From Polytrichum commune (Eukaryota > Streptophyta > Polytrichopsida > Polytrichales > Polytrichaceae), in assembly GCA_950295325.1 (NCBI GenBank), contig OX485808.1, positions 33,255,180 to 33,319,179 on the forward strand: DNA of 64,000 nucleotides, read 5' to 3'. Position 1 is the stretch's first letter. Each line of letters opens with the position of its first letter. The notes beneath the pieces are model-generated. The model searched no databases. It was not told the DNA's origin and was given only the letters and a program-made list of their open reading frames with translations. A program made the translations under genes and the position numbers. Positions 33,134-44,514 of this stretch are shown in pieces.

Positions 33134-36100
33134 GTACTCTATTTTGATAGTTAGAGCCATTTGCACCCTACAATTTATAAAAAAGACCATGTAAAAAAAT
33201 TTCATGACCCAAAAGTAGACTATACATAGAAATCATCGACTATACAATAGACTCTTGTATTTATAGGACAATTTTGAACTTCTATATTCAAATTCTTTCA
33301 ATATCTATATAAAATATAAGCAATTAGATTTCTTTTTGACATTCTTTGGATATTGCAAGCATCATTCACTTTGTATTGATAAGTTTATTAAAGTTTGACA
33401 CGGGAGATGACAAAAATTCCTTCATATGAACCTTTGGGATGGAAAAGGTAGATGTAGATGAAATAAGCTCCTTTTGTGAGAAACATTTTGAGGCTCTTTT
33501 AGGGATAGGTAATATTTGAAGATTTTGAGCCTTTCTTGAGCACTTGAGAGGGCCTTGAGTCCCCATACAAGATCCCTCCTAGAAGTTGATTTAAAGGTTG
33601 CTTGGTTCACAGGCTCCAAGGACCATGAAACTTCAACAAGCCCTAGAAAGCTCATACCTCCATGAAGTGTGTAATAAAGGGGGTAATGTACCATTGGAAA
33701 GCTCTCACAAACACGCTTCTAATGGTAGAAAGCACAACTCATAATTCAAAGTAATGAATGAACACAAAGCCCCCAAAGTTCGATGCCTTAGTTTTACAAG
33801 ATTTGAGAGAAAGGCATTGGACATATGACGTGAAACATATGGAGTAAGAATGTAACATATGACATGAACAAACATGGAGAAGGTTGAGACAATCTTCCCA
33901 AGGGCTCAAACCCTTTTAATAAAATTTAATTGGTATATTAAAAAGTAAAATAAAATAAAAATAAAAATTGTTATGGTACATGTATTTTGAGCTGTCATTT
34001 ATACTTGAATCATAAAGGGTGGTAGATTAGAACATGCCAATTTTCAAAAGCTTATGTACGTATGAATATATGAATTTGTAACTAGTTTTGTTTTGTTACA
34101 TGGGGTGTACTAATTAACCTATATACACACTTGCTATGAGTGGTTTATAAAGAGTGCATCACCTAGGTACATTGCAAGTCATGTAGGAAGTTACAAGGAC
34201 CACGTTTAGTTTGTCTCCAAAACATTGTTTACAAGCGAAACTAATCATACCCCCCCCCCCCGCCAAATTTCTTTCTTCACAATATTCATATATTATTGTG
34301 TAGTTTAAATGCTTCCTCTCCAATCACAATCACACCATCCGAATTGTTGTACACCTCGTGGGTATCCTAGACGAACCATGCCCTCGGAATGTGAGCAAAT
34401 AAAGGATGTGGGAGTTGTTCTTCATGTGAAACGACCACAACATCAAATGGGAGGGCTACAATATGAGGATGTTTACAAACAATTCCATGGAACTATAATG
34501 TCTAGTATGATTGAGAGGAAGGTGAAGATCCCCGATTCCCCGTTGATGGACCCTTTGACCACCATGATTTCCTATAGGAGGTCCATTTGAGACACTTAAA
34601 TGTGACGTTCTATTTTCATGCACCACCCTAGCCAAGATGAAACAACCTTTAAAATATTTGATGATGGACAAATAATGACTTCTTGGAGCGGGGTTTCATG
34701 GAGCTTTGGGGGGTACACTCTTCACTAGAGCTCTAAAGGACGTGCTTGGATGATTATGAAATAGACTCTCCTATACGTGAGAAAACTATAAGGAAAACAA
34801 AGGTATATGTATATATTCATGATTTACTAGATGATAGACTCATCTACTTAAAACTTATGTCAAGGTTTTTGATTTCTTGCACTAAATGCCTCTGCTACAT
34901 AGACAAAATATAAATCATGATAAAAACAAGTCTCTATTATATATACGATCCACTTTCACTTTCTTTGAGAATAAAATTTCATTCATAAGTTGTAATTCAT
35001 AATAACAACACCCTACAACACATTTCCTTTGTAAAAAAAATTCTAAACTCTATAACCCCTTTTGTGTATTTACCTAAGATTGATTCTCTCAATAGCCTTT
35101 TTATGTGTACCTCCCCGTGATGTACATTAAGTATGCTCATTAAAGCCTCAAATAGTAGATTCCTTTTAAAAAATCTCACGCCCATCTTGTGTTAGTTTCT
35201 GAGTATGTGGTATGACGTGTGGACCCCCCCCCCAAGTTCTTTTGTTTCTATGCAATCGACGTGTTTCTTTGTCCTTCATAGAATACATCCAAAACCACCT
35301 GACACTAAAAACCCTTGATCTCACCTTCTTCCTTCCTTTATTTATTGCTCAAAGTCCCTCACATCTCCTATACTGAACATGGTAACATACGCAATTTGAA
35401 AATTTGAACACATGATACACCTAATGCTTATGTTTAGATCAACATATCAAACACACGCTAGTCGGTTTCAAATTACATGGACGACACGTTACTATATTGA
35501 CTTAAAATACTCACGTGAATTTTTAAATTTTTATTATTTGTGTAGGTGTTGTGAAGTTGTTTAGCACATTCTGCTATGCATGCACAATGCTATATACTAA
35601 TCCAACACATCCATGTCGTAGATAATGCAACCATATGAGAAACACTACAATTATAGGACACTATCTACAAGGCCGCTTAGGGTCAGTTTCCATCATTGGT
35701 CTACTAGATTCTAGATAATAGTGGGTTGGATGTGTTCTAGTGAAGATAACAAAAGCAACCAACTAGTTGCATTATGCTTGCTTACTAGAATGTGAAGGGT
35801 GGTGACTAAGCACTAAAAATAGTTGTGGTTGGTTGGCACATACGAACCCTATCCCATCAGATTTCATTTGCGTTTATCCTTATTCCCACCAAAATCTAAT
35901 GGGCAATCAACATACTTGGAAAACCCACTTTTAAGACACTTTAACGTCACGTAACTTGCCTCCAGTGCTCAGTCTATGTGCCACAATTTTATGTTGAAGT
36001 CATTGTCCCCCTTCATTGCCCCCTTTGGTTCAATGAGCTTCATACTTAGTCTATCTTTTGGCACAAATTATTGTTCTTGGATATCTTTGTAGTCTTTGTG

Positions 36101-36227
36101 AAACTTCTTATTGGCGACCGTCACAAGGCTTCTAAGGTTAGAAAGAGGGCTATAAAGAGAACTTAACAGGGCAAGAGAAGTCTTGAAAAGTTAACTTTCC
36201 GAGCTAGACTCAAATATATGCGATTAA
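33134..36227. other. AT-rich intergenic DNA
   Basis: No gene, RNA or complete element recognised. C-runs at about 34,249-34,261 and 35,225-35,233. The 34,309-34,590 frame has no recognised domain and is overlapped by a minus frame. Confidence 0.45.
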
Positions 36228-36760
36228 GGGCCATATTATTACCCTTGAGCTTGAGGGCCCTTGACCCATGCTATACAAATAATGTGTTTGGTCAAGACAC
36301 CGAAGATGATCCAAGTTCACTTTATACTAGACCTTGAGGTCTTGAGGAACCATAGAAATTTGAATGGATGGAAAAATCCACAATGATGGCATCGTACATG
36401 ACAACAAATGGACGATGTTTCATAGTTTATTATATATTGTGTCAGGTCCATGAAAGGGAGGTGGGTTTAAAACATAACCAGGGGTTGTGGCAAGCATTTG
36501 AATTATCATTGACTCCTATAAATGTTATCTTGCCATGGTGGAGTCTTGGACTACCTACAATTTTAGAATGTCCATTTAAAGGAAATTGTTATGGTCCCTC
36601 AACATGATCCATTTTCATTTACAACAAGCTTGAAGGCCCATCAATACCAAAATTATATTTTTGTTTCCCATGGTACGGCCAAGGGATGATATTCAAGGCC
36701 CCCTAGATTTTTCACGGTCACGGCTCTTGGTCCTAGGGAAGCGAGAATGTAAAGCGGCCC
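36228..36760 (-). mobile_element. MITE family A, copy 5 (inverted, heavily diverged)
   Basis: 533 bp between TAA at 36,225-36,227 and TAA at 36,761-36,763. Ends GGGCC and GGCCC. Interior matches family A in reverse (GATCCAAGTTCACTT, TTGAGGAACCAT, TCACGGTCACGGCTCTTGG). The oldest copy in the window judging by divergence. Confidence 0.75.
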
Positions 36761-37739
36761 TAAGAAAGCGAGAATATCGGTGCCTACAACAAGGGCATTG
36801 GCGACTCTTCGCCCTATGCATCCGGACGGGATCCAATTGGAAGGAGAGTGGACCATTCCCGAACTGGCTTGTGGATGCGGCAAAATGTAAGAGTACATGG
36901 GCAAGTACGTTTTGAGGCTCGGCCAAAAGACCACACAAATTTGTGTGTTGTGCTAATGTATGTGGGTGTTATTTGGTTTGTTTTTTACGTTCTCCAATTT
37001 CTACCGATTGGGTTTACACAACAAATTTCGTGTTGCATCAAAAAATCTATGATGACACTTCTGTAAAAATCAATTTGAAAATTGGGCCTCCCCTTGTTTA
37101 GTTATGGTTATCGGAAGTGCATGTTGGTTCATTTCTTAACTGAATGCATAATTCCTCTTAATTGTGTTCATTATCGGGTGTAGAGTAGTTATTAATATTT
37201 GAAAACATGGTTCAATCTTTTTTAAACATGTGTCTTTACAATATTCGTTGTTTGATCCTCACTTAACCACGTACCAATCAAATATAGCGATCCGATTACG
37301 AAAGCAAGCTACTTAAGACCCGTCTACCTCATACTTTAGCTTTGGCCGACATACACATTGGCAAGGCTTGGACCCTTATCTTCCTCAACTGACCGTCTTA
37401 GCGCCCAGTATTTTGCAATTGATAAATAAATCTAGTGTCCAATAACTATAGCAACATGCTAAGATGCGTTGGAAACCGTTGTTGAAATGGCTAGGGATTC
37501 GTGGTGTCTATGTGAACTCATCATTAGCAAGGTGAAAACGCATCAAACAATTGTTTAGTCCAAAAATAACTATTTGAGATCATTTGACTCCAAAAATGTC
37601 ATCAGAAACCCCGAATTAGTCTTGTGGGTTCTAGTTGGATTGAATCAACCCCCAACCTTGTAGGGAACTGTTTTTTACTAGAGCCCCTTCATCCACAATG
37701 GATGAGTTTACGTAGATGCCATGAACCCCAAGCTTGTTG
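36761..37739. other. Intergenic DNA
   Basis: Overlapping frames on both strands at 36,653-37,066 run into the MITE and are not convincing. No gene recognised. Confidence 0.45.
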
Positions 37740-38060
37740 AAATGGTATATTGGCAACTCCATGGAATCAATACACAATATCAATGATGATATCAAAGAAT
37801 CTACCATATGGGAATCAAATCGTAACACCAGTCATATATATTGATACTTGATGGGTATCACAAGATGAGAGAGTTTTTGAATACCAATGTTATTACTTGG
37901 GTAATGCCACTTAAAACCACATTGATACTAGGGCAATTTTACCTAGGTATGAAGATTCTTGCATGGTACATACTCAAGTATCCACATCCTACTGATATCA
38001 AAAAAAATGTAAAATCCTCATTATAGATACTCGAATGGTGTTTAAAAAAAAAATACCACT
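37740..38060 (+). repeat. Dispersed repeat, copy 2 (partner at 26,760-27,110)
   Basis: Collinear with the first copy through CATATGGGAATCAAA, CATTGATACTAGGGCAA, ACCTAGGTATGAAG and CTTGCATGGTACATA. Diverged and non-coding. Confidence 0.65.
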
Positions 38061-38112
38061 CTAACACTGAGTAAACAAGGAAACCGTCTTCTAAACAACA
38101 ACAAGCCTCCCA

Positions 38113-38579
38113 TCAATGAACGGGGAGAAGCAACCGCTAGTTACACATGAACCAGTTAAGTTTGAGAAATACTCAATTGAAGCTCAAGACTTCAAGAAAA
38201 TCATAGATCCTTTCAAAGAAATCTATGAAATATACCTAAAATTAATGAAAGAAAAACCGAAAGACCACAACATGTAACCGGTTGGACTTAGAAACACTAG
38301 AATTTTGACCAATTATGCCCCAAAGTCTCCTGGCACACAAAGGCCCATCATTATGTCCAGGGAGATTTTTTTGACATTATCGGTCAAAAATCCTAGTGCT
38401 TCCAAGTCCAACTGGTTGCATGTTGTGATCATTCAATTCTTCTTTATTAAATTGAGGTATGTTCTATAGATTCCTCTTAAATGATGGGTAATTTTCCTAA
38501 AGTCTTGAACTTCAACCGGTTATTTCCCAAACTCAACTGGCTCATCAGTAACTAGTGCTTGCTTCTCCCTGTTCATTGA
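38113..38579. mobile_element. Foldback element with AACCGGTT motifs
   Basis: The left arm from TCAATGAACGGGGAGAAGC is the inverted, diverged copy of the right arm ending GCTTCTCCCTGTTCATTGA. Each arm includes AACCGGTTGGACTTAGAAAC or its inverse. Single-arm relatives occur at about 62,040-62,115, 63,110-63,200 and 63,335-63,515. No target duplication identified. Confidence 0.7.
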
Positions 38580-39144
38580 TGTGGTCACTTTGCCTTCAAG
38601 TATCTCGTCCCACGCTTCAAATTGTGCAGGTGGCCTGTAGTCTTTTGTGATTATTTTATCATTAAATAATTGTGTACTACAGTATTGTTTATCTGCTAAA
38701 GCTGGATTTTTGTCTAGTACACATTAACATCACGATCCAGTAGGCGAGAGAGAGAGAGAGGATATGATTGACTACGTGTTCACCTCTCAATCATCCAACA
38801 TAAAGCCCTGAAATAGTATGACAATCCGGAGGTTACTTTTTAGAGTTGATTTGACAATGAAAGTAGTTTTAAAGACCCCGACTTAGGACCCCGGAACTAT
38901 ATAACGCTTCTTTGCATTTTTACCCTCTTTCGGTAGGTGTCACAAAACTTTACCCTTGAATTAGCCATAATTTTGGGAGGAGCAACTTTGATTTCAATGG
39001 ACTCTTTCTAAATGTGTCGTATAAGGTAAGTGGACATTGAGTGCATGTTTTTGCAAGTCCAATGCTATGATTTTTTAATTTTTCTTTTACAGTTATAAAA
39101 ACACGTGATTAGTATAAGATAATTAGCATAACATTACCCAGGAG
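38580..39144. other. Intergenic DNA with (GA)n
   Basis: A (GA)8 microsatellite at 38,746-38,761; otherwise nothing recognised. Confidence 0.55.
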
Positions 39145-39558
39145 CATTAGGGGAGGAATGAACTCAAAAGGTGCCCACGAGTTTGGTTTCAAAAAAGGCT
39201 TTTCTCTAATATTTTGTCTTCAAAACCCAAATGAGAATGAGGTTCAATTCAAAGGTACTAGAAACTGGAAGCACTAAACTATTGACATGTTAGGGTGTGG
39301 ACTTGTCATGGTGTAGTCATGTAGTACTCGTGATGTTCCCGTGACCTCCACTATGTACTTCCGGCGTCACATCAGCAAGGTTGAGTACACTAAGCACGAC
39401 TCCATTGGCTTGGACCCGTGGTCCAAAACCCTGTGGCACCTTATGTGTCATGTGAGCTCGTGGGTACGCCCTTGTACTACGGGGCTTGGGATGTTAAGAA
39501 TTTATTTATTTGGTTATTACAAGGGCATCAACCTTTTGAGTCCATTCCTCCCCCAATG
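39145..39558 (+). mobile_element. MITE family E, copy 1
   Basis: 414 bp with ends CATTAGGGGAGGAATGAACT and the inverted AGTCCATTCCTCCCCCAATG. About 90 percent identical by eye to the copy at 58,120. The ends include CATTA/TAATG symmetrically, so the target duplication cannot be separated from the termini. The frame 39,341-39,559 is shared by both copies but has no recognised domain. Confidence 0.8.
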
Positions 39559-39832
39559 AGGGATTTGTTCCGTGGGACCCCCGGATATGTTTGAAGTGTT
39601 TTGGAATATTCACGTGAAATAAGCTCAATTTGAATTTGGGCCAGGATTAGGGCCTAACCACTGCCATTTGTCTGTATTAATAATACCTACTTAGCCTTTC
39701 CATGCTTAGCATTAATAGACCCAGGTCATTGCCGAGCATAAGTGAGTGTACAACTAGGTTACTTTTAGGTGCTAGGGTGTATACCTAGATGGACCCAGTT
39801 GCACTTCCTCCAATGAAATGGAATTGATCTTA

Positions 39833-40331
39833 GGGCCACTTTACACACTAGCCAAGAGCCATGACCATGAAATTGTGAGAGCCCAAAAGAAAGTATCCAA
39901 AGGCCGTCCCAACACACCTCCAAAATCATGTAGTGTGGTCACGGACCCTCAAGTGTAGTGTGGAGGCATATGTGACCGGGCCCTCAACCAAATGTTATTT
40001 CAATGAATGTCTATTCGTGCGGGTCTTCACACATGATAAAATAAAATAAATCAATGGTTGTGAGCATTCGGAGTGCCACGGTCTCCTTGTTTTGTGTTAG
40101 GCCTACCTCCAAGAGGTGGTTTTTTCAAATAATCCAAGTGACCATGAAACATGATCCATTCGATGCCATGTAGGAATCCATGTAGACTTTACATCCATCT
40201 TGCATTCACACACTCCGTTGGTCCCTCAAGCATAGTGTGAAGCGAACTTGGACCGGCTCCACCTTTGCCACCAATGAGAGTGCTTGAAGTGTAATGGTCA
40301 CGGGCTCTCAGACTCGTGTGTGAAGTGGCCC
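39833..40331 (+). mobile_element. MITE family A, copy 3
   Basis: 499 bp. Ends GGGCCACTTTACACACTAG and CTCGTGTGTGAAGTGGCCC, TTA on both sides (39,830-39,832, 40,332-40,334). Collinear with copies 1 and 4. Confidence 0.92.
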
Positions 40332-41471
40332 TTAAAGTCCGGGAAACCAAAAGGTCCTAACCATTAAATGCTGCAAATTTGTGATACACAACACGGATAA
40401 AATTCCTCACAATGTTTCTCTAAAGTAGAAATACCATAACCCGTGAAAATAAGGTGATTCGCATTGACGATATGGTCTTACAATCATGAGATAATTTCCC
40501 GAGATAGACGAGAAGGATTCATGAAGAATGCAAGTTTTTTTATATGTTCATGTCATGTACAAAAAATTCTGCAATTTTTCAAAGTGGAAAGTTGTCAAAC
40601 CCCCTACTCGTTCACTAGATGCTCCCTACACCGAACACGGTAATCCGCATTTCCATACATAACATCACCTAAATCAGTTACCTCACGAATACATTAAAAC
40701 TCGACTCGCATTAGCTGCACTAAATGTACACGCATTGAAGTTGTTGCCTCGCCATGATCGGTTTCAGAAATGGCACTTCACTATTATGACGGCGGTCTAA
40801 TGCATGAGTAGAAGGTGGTTAACCGGTTTGAGTATTTCTACCTTAGTACGGTTCTGGGGGCAGGTTTTCCGAAGCCTTGCCCTCAAGTCGGATAAAGTGT
40901 GCCATTTGAGCATTCTGGCCCAGAATAGTGCAACTTACAACCAGCCTTATAAACTATTGCCAGACCCATAAAGGCCCAGGCTCCGCTTCCCACAGCTTGA
41001 CAAATGGGAGCAAGTTAGCCTTTACAAATGCAGTTTCTACATGCAAGCAATGATATGCTTAAGCTTACATGCATGCTGGCTGGCTCTGAATTCCAGAATT
41101 GAATGGGAGAGCGAGTACTGTAAAGGGCTGTTTACGGACATTGTGGACCATGATGTCCGTCCCTCGCTTCCCCCGAAAACATATATGTGACTGGCCATTA
41201 AACTCGTCCTAGAACCACTTTAGTTTACATCAAGGAACAATTTCAGAGTGATCATGGAGTTTGAGGTACCCGAAAGCCTAATTTTCATAGTGATCGAGGA
41301 GTTTTGCAGTACCCAAGAACCATGTTTTCGGGCGTACATTATTCACTGTCATGGTCTAAAAAGGTTTCGCGGTGAAGTGTAGAAGACACAAGAGGAACCA
41401 TGTACGGAGGAGATAAGGAGGAGGGAGGAGCTTGTGAAGAGGAACTGCCAAGAAGCCAAAGGAGAGAGACG
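40332..41471. other. Intergenic DNA up to the Ty3 insertion
   Basis: No gene recognised. From about 41,380 it becomes purine-rich (GGAGGAGATAAGGAGGAGGG) and ends in AGACG, the left copy of the Ty3 target duplication. Confidence 0.55.
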
Positions 41472-43440
41472 TGTAAAACCACTTTTTGGGCTATCGCCTA
41501 GTCGAACGAAGCAATTTCAAAATTTTGATGAGATTCATCCGGCTATTGGCCACTGAAGACAAGTCAGTGTGAAAACGAATGGCTATCGCCGTGGTGGAAG
41601 CGGTTACTAGGCTAACCGACTGTCTCTCTCCCTCGGCACTATGAGGAGAGGGCAGCCTAGGAAGAATTGAGGCTATTTTCCAATTTAGAAATCAGGCATA
41701 GTCTCGTAGTGCAAGCAATAGGCTAGAGGATGCACCAACACTCAGAGATTGAGGTTGGGTGGCTAATAGACAACCCCAAGTGAGATGCTTGTGGGCTTAG
41801 AAGTAGAATTTTCAGAGCCGAGTGATTCGGACTCTGGTAGTTTTTGAACTGTGACATTGAAGTGAAATATAATATCAGTGCTATAATCTTGATGAGTTTG
41901 GAGTGCAAGTAGTGTCGTGTGTATGAGCAATTGTCTTGAAATGGAATGTTGACATGAATCGGTAAGAACTTGATAGTCGAATGTGAGTCAGGCGAGTGAT
42001 TGGGTGAGAAGTATACAGCAGAGAAAGAGCGAAGTTATTTCGTCGAAAGAGGAGGTGAAAGACATATCGGGCGATAGGCCGGCAGTGGAAAAGAATCGGA
42101 GTTGAGTATGCGAGAGTAAGGTCTGAGAAAGTGGCATTGTTTGGAAGGAATGGCAGTAACTGATTGAGGGCAATATTCATCTGAGGGAAAGAGATTGGGC
42201 CACTAGGAAGTATGAACTTGAGTCAATTTCATGAGCCGAGCGCAGTGGCAGGGAGTGAATTCTAGAGCGTGCACAAAGATTGGCATTGTCGAAGGCCAGG
42301 ATGTAATCCAAATTCTTAAGGGCAATAGCCGAGAGAACATTGAGAGGTCTGAAAGATAAGAGCAGTTGTGCAGGCTGTGAGAGCCTTAGGCCATTGTCGA
42401 AGAGCGTTAATCAGGCTATGACCAGAGAGACAGAGAGATAAAGCATTGGCGATGGACGGCAACCAACTCGCCATTACCCGAGAGGCAGAGAGGTAAAATT
42501 GAGATGAGTCGCCTGAGAGGGGCGATCGCCTGGTATTGAGTAAGATATTCAAATTAGGCTAAAGCGGAGAGTGGCAAGTAGTCAAAGTGAAGACTGTGAA
42601 GGTTGAGAGGCCTGGGATGGGCGAGACAACCTCCGAGAGAGACTAAGTGGCCATAGCCAGGTCCGAGGTAGGAAGCCTGAGAGACGAGAGTAGTCATTAC
42701 CCGGCAGTACCGAGGTAGGATATCGCCAGAGCAGACCCTGTTTAGAGAGGGAGAGATGAAGGCAAGGCGTCAGTAGCTGGTAGGCCATAGGCTGACAGGC
42801 TTTACCTGAGGAGGAGGAGACGTTACCAGCAAAGAGTAAGGTGAATTCTTGTGTAAGACTGAGTAAAATTAACAGATTAAAGCCTTAACATAGGATATCG
42901 CCTAGCTTACTATGCATTGCTTTCTGTATTGACAATGTGGGTGAATTTTGAGATGAGTAGCCAGGTACACCGGAAGAACAAGATGATGGCTACTGGTTCC
43001 GCGACACGAACATGATGGTTGTAAGTTAACCGAAGAATTAATTAAATCGTTGAATTACGCAAATGTGCATTCAAATGAGCAAAGACTATGCGGTTACCAA
43101 GACATTACCCCGGACTTTGTCCAGATTATGAGCCATTGACAATTTGCCGAGCTTTTGAGCTTCATAACTGACATAGGTCGAAAACCATAGAGTGATAGAA
43201 CACTTTCCTTTGAGATAGGACAGACAACACTCACGACTGAACCTACACATATGAATCAATAAGGATGGGAAATGAGGAAATAAGTTAAGATTGGAGAGCA
43301 TAAACAATGAGAATCACCCATAATGTTATTAAGAACCTTAAACCAATGTGACATTAACCCTTATAGACACTATCTCAGTCTTCCTGGAGACTTTGTTCCC
43401 TGGGTTTTGTTGTTTTGAGCCATAGCAAAAACTTACTACA
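41472..43440 (+). repeat. 5' LTR of the Ty3 element
   Basis: Starts TGTAAAACC, ends TTACTACA (TG...CA). I see no difference from the 3' LTR over 1,969 bp, and all spacings are 12,956 bp. A weak TATA-like TATAATAT is at 41,868-41,875. The LTR is dense in GGC-AT-GCC words such as GGCTATCGCC and GGCGATCGCC. Minus-strand frames inside it are fortuitous and occur identically in the other LTR. Confidence 0.97.
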
Positions 43441-43444
43441 TTTT

Positions 43445-43462
43445 TGGCGCCGCTGCCGGGGA
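43445..43462 (+). promoter_or_regulatory. Primer-binding site, tRNA-Asp type
   Basis: TGGCGCCGCTGCCGGGGA, four bases after the LTR end. It has the form of the TGGCGCCGTTGCCGGGGA site of many plant Ty3 elements, usually assigned to tRNA-Asp, with one C for T change. Confidence 0.85.
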
Positions 43463-43530
43463 AGGCTGTGGTCGTCTTTTAAGGTTAAATTGGAAAGGAA
43501 CGTAATAACAAATGTTCAGTGTCAACCATA

Positions 43531-43992
43531 ATGAACACAACAAACAAATGGAGGTCTAGAGGTTGTAGTAATAGAAATAAGGTACGAGTCCGTAGAAGTC
43601 AAGACCAATACGACCCACCTGTGTCTAATCCTACCCTTCCCCTTAGACCTTACAAAGTTTGTCCATTGTCAGAACCTATTATGAGAATTGACAACCGAAT
43701 TTATGAATTGTTGAGCATTTTTACCGATAGACTCACTAGACTGGAAAACTACGTGTATAACGTGTCAGATAGATTGAAGAGAAACCAATATAGGGAGGAT
43801 AATCTCCCCGGTGCTGAAACATTGTGGAGACAAATCCAACTAGGAAAGGCAGGAGAGTTTAGAGAAGAGAGTAGTGTGTCTAGAAACCAAACTAGAAAGA
43901 ACCGTAGAGGATATTATAGAGAGGATCTGACGGAGTCAACTGGGAAACCTAGAACCATCGACATAACTCAATGTCGTTATTGTTCTAGTTAG
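43531..43992 (+). CDS. Ty3 element leader ORF1 (unknown function)
   Basis: About 153 residues from the first in-frame ATG at 43,531 to the TAG at 43,990. The upstream in-frame GTG at 43,519 is an unlikely plant start. The protein is strongly basic with Arg-rich ends (KWRSRG, RNKVRVRRSQ, RKNRRGYYR) and a central amphipathic stretch IYELLSIFTDRLTRLENYV that may form a coiled coil. It starts only 68 bp after the PBS, so it would be the first ORF on the genomic RNA. No family recognised. It could be an RNA-binding accessory protein or the N-terminal part of an ancestral Gag separated by mutation. ORF2 follows after 14 nt in another frame. Confidence 0.55.
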   Translation: MNTTNKWRSRGCSNRNKVRVRRSQDQYDPPVSNPTLPLRPYKVCPLSEPIMRIDNRIYELLSIFTDRLTRLENYVYNVSDRLKRNQYREDNLPGAETLWRQIQLGKAGEFREESSVSRNQTRKNRRGYYREDLTESTGKPRTIDITQCRYCSS

Positions 43993-44006
43993 GCCCTGAC
44001 GAACTG

Positions 44007-44498
44007 ATGGAGTGGTGTTGGCAAGTCCCGGACTCTGCCAAACACAAGATATATTCAGGGGGATATTTATTCTCAGCTTTATATAGATTTTTCCGCTTCA
44101 GTTATCACGGGAACGGAATCTACATAACTCCTGATGTAGCCTTACCCAAAGAGTTTATTGACTCGTTTGTAGCATTACCTTTAGATTTACAACGGGACAT
44201 TACTAATCGCATTTGGAACAACGGGAAGGGATACAGACGAGTAATTGTTGACAACAATTCCCCTGTCTTACCTTTATCCCTTAGGTTCTTGTTTTCTGTT
44301 TACGGAAGATTGAAGCATGTAACGTCAGAAGTAGTACCCCCTGTTGACGGAACATGGCAAGGGACTAAGTTGTCTAGAACAGAGTATAAATTTGTGTTTG
44401 GAAAGCCGAACCTTAGGGCTACACCTTTTATACCTGATTTCATGGACCGAAACCCCTTGTACTTTAACCCCGTTGATTTTAGAACAATATGCTTGTAG
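44007..44498 (+). CDS. Ty3 element leader ORF2 (unknown function)
   Basis: 163 residues from ATG 44,007 to TAG 44,496. It is aromatic-rich and looks globular (SALYRFFRFSYHGNGIY, LPLSLRFLFSVYGRL, NPLYFNPVDF), with no zinc finger, signal peptide or membrane segment. Its end overlaps an ATG at 44,489 in a third frame (MLVESQVTDKRQ), which runs only to a TGA near 44,575. That ATG may be the original gag start, later separated from the gag frame by an indel. I recognise no homologous family. Extra ORFs before gag are known in some plant Ty3 lineages such as Ogre/Tat, but I cannot equate this one with them. Confidence 0.5.
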   Translation: MEWCWQVPDSAKHKIYSGGYLFSALYRFFRFSYHGNGIYITPDVALPKEFIDSFVALPLDLQRDITNRIWNNGKGYRRVIVDNNSPVLPLSLRFLFSVYGRLKHVTSEVVPPVDGTWQGTKLSRTEYKFVFGKPNLRATPFIPDFMDRNPLYFNPVDFRTICL

Positions 44499-44514
44499 AA
44501 AGTCAAGTGACTGA

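Noticed and set aside
41723..43307. Minus-strand frames in the 5' LTR, duplicated at 54,679-56,263
   Set aside because: They are identical because the LTRs are identical. They are short, without recognisable domains, and antisense to the element.
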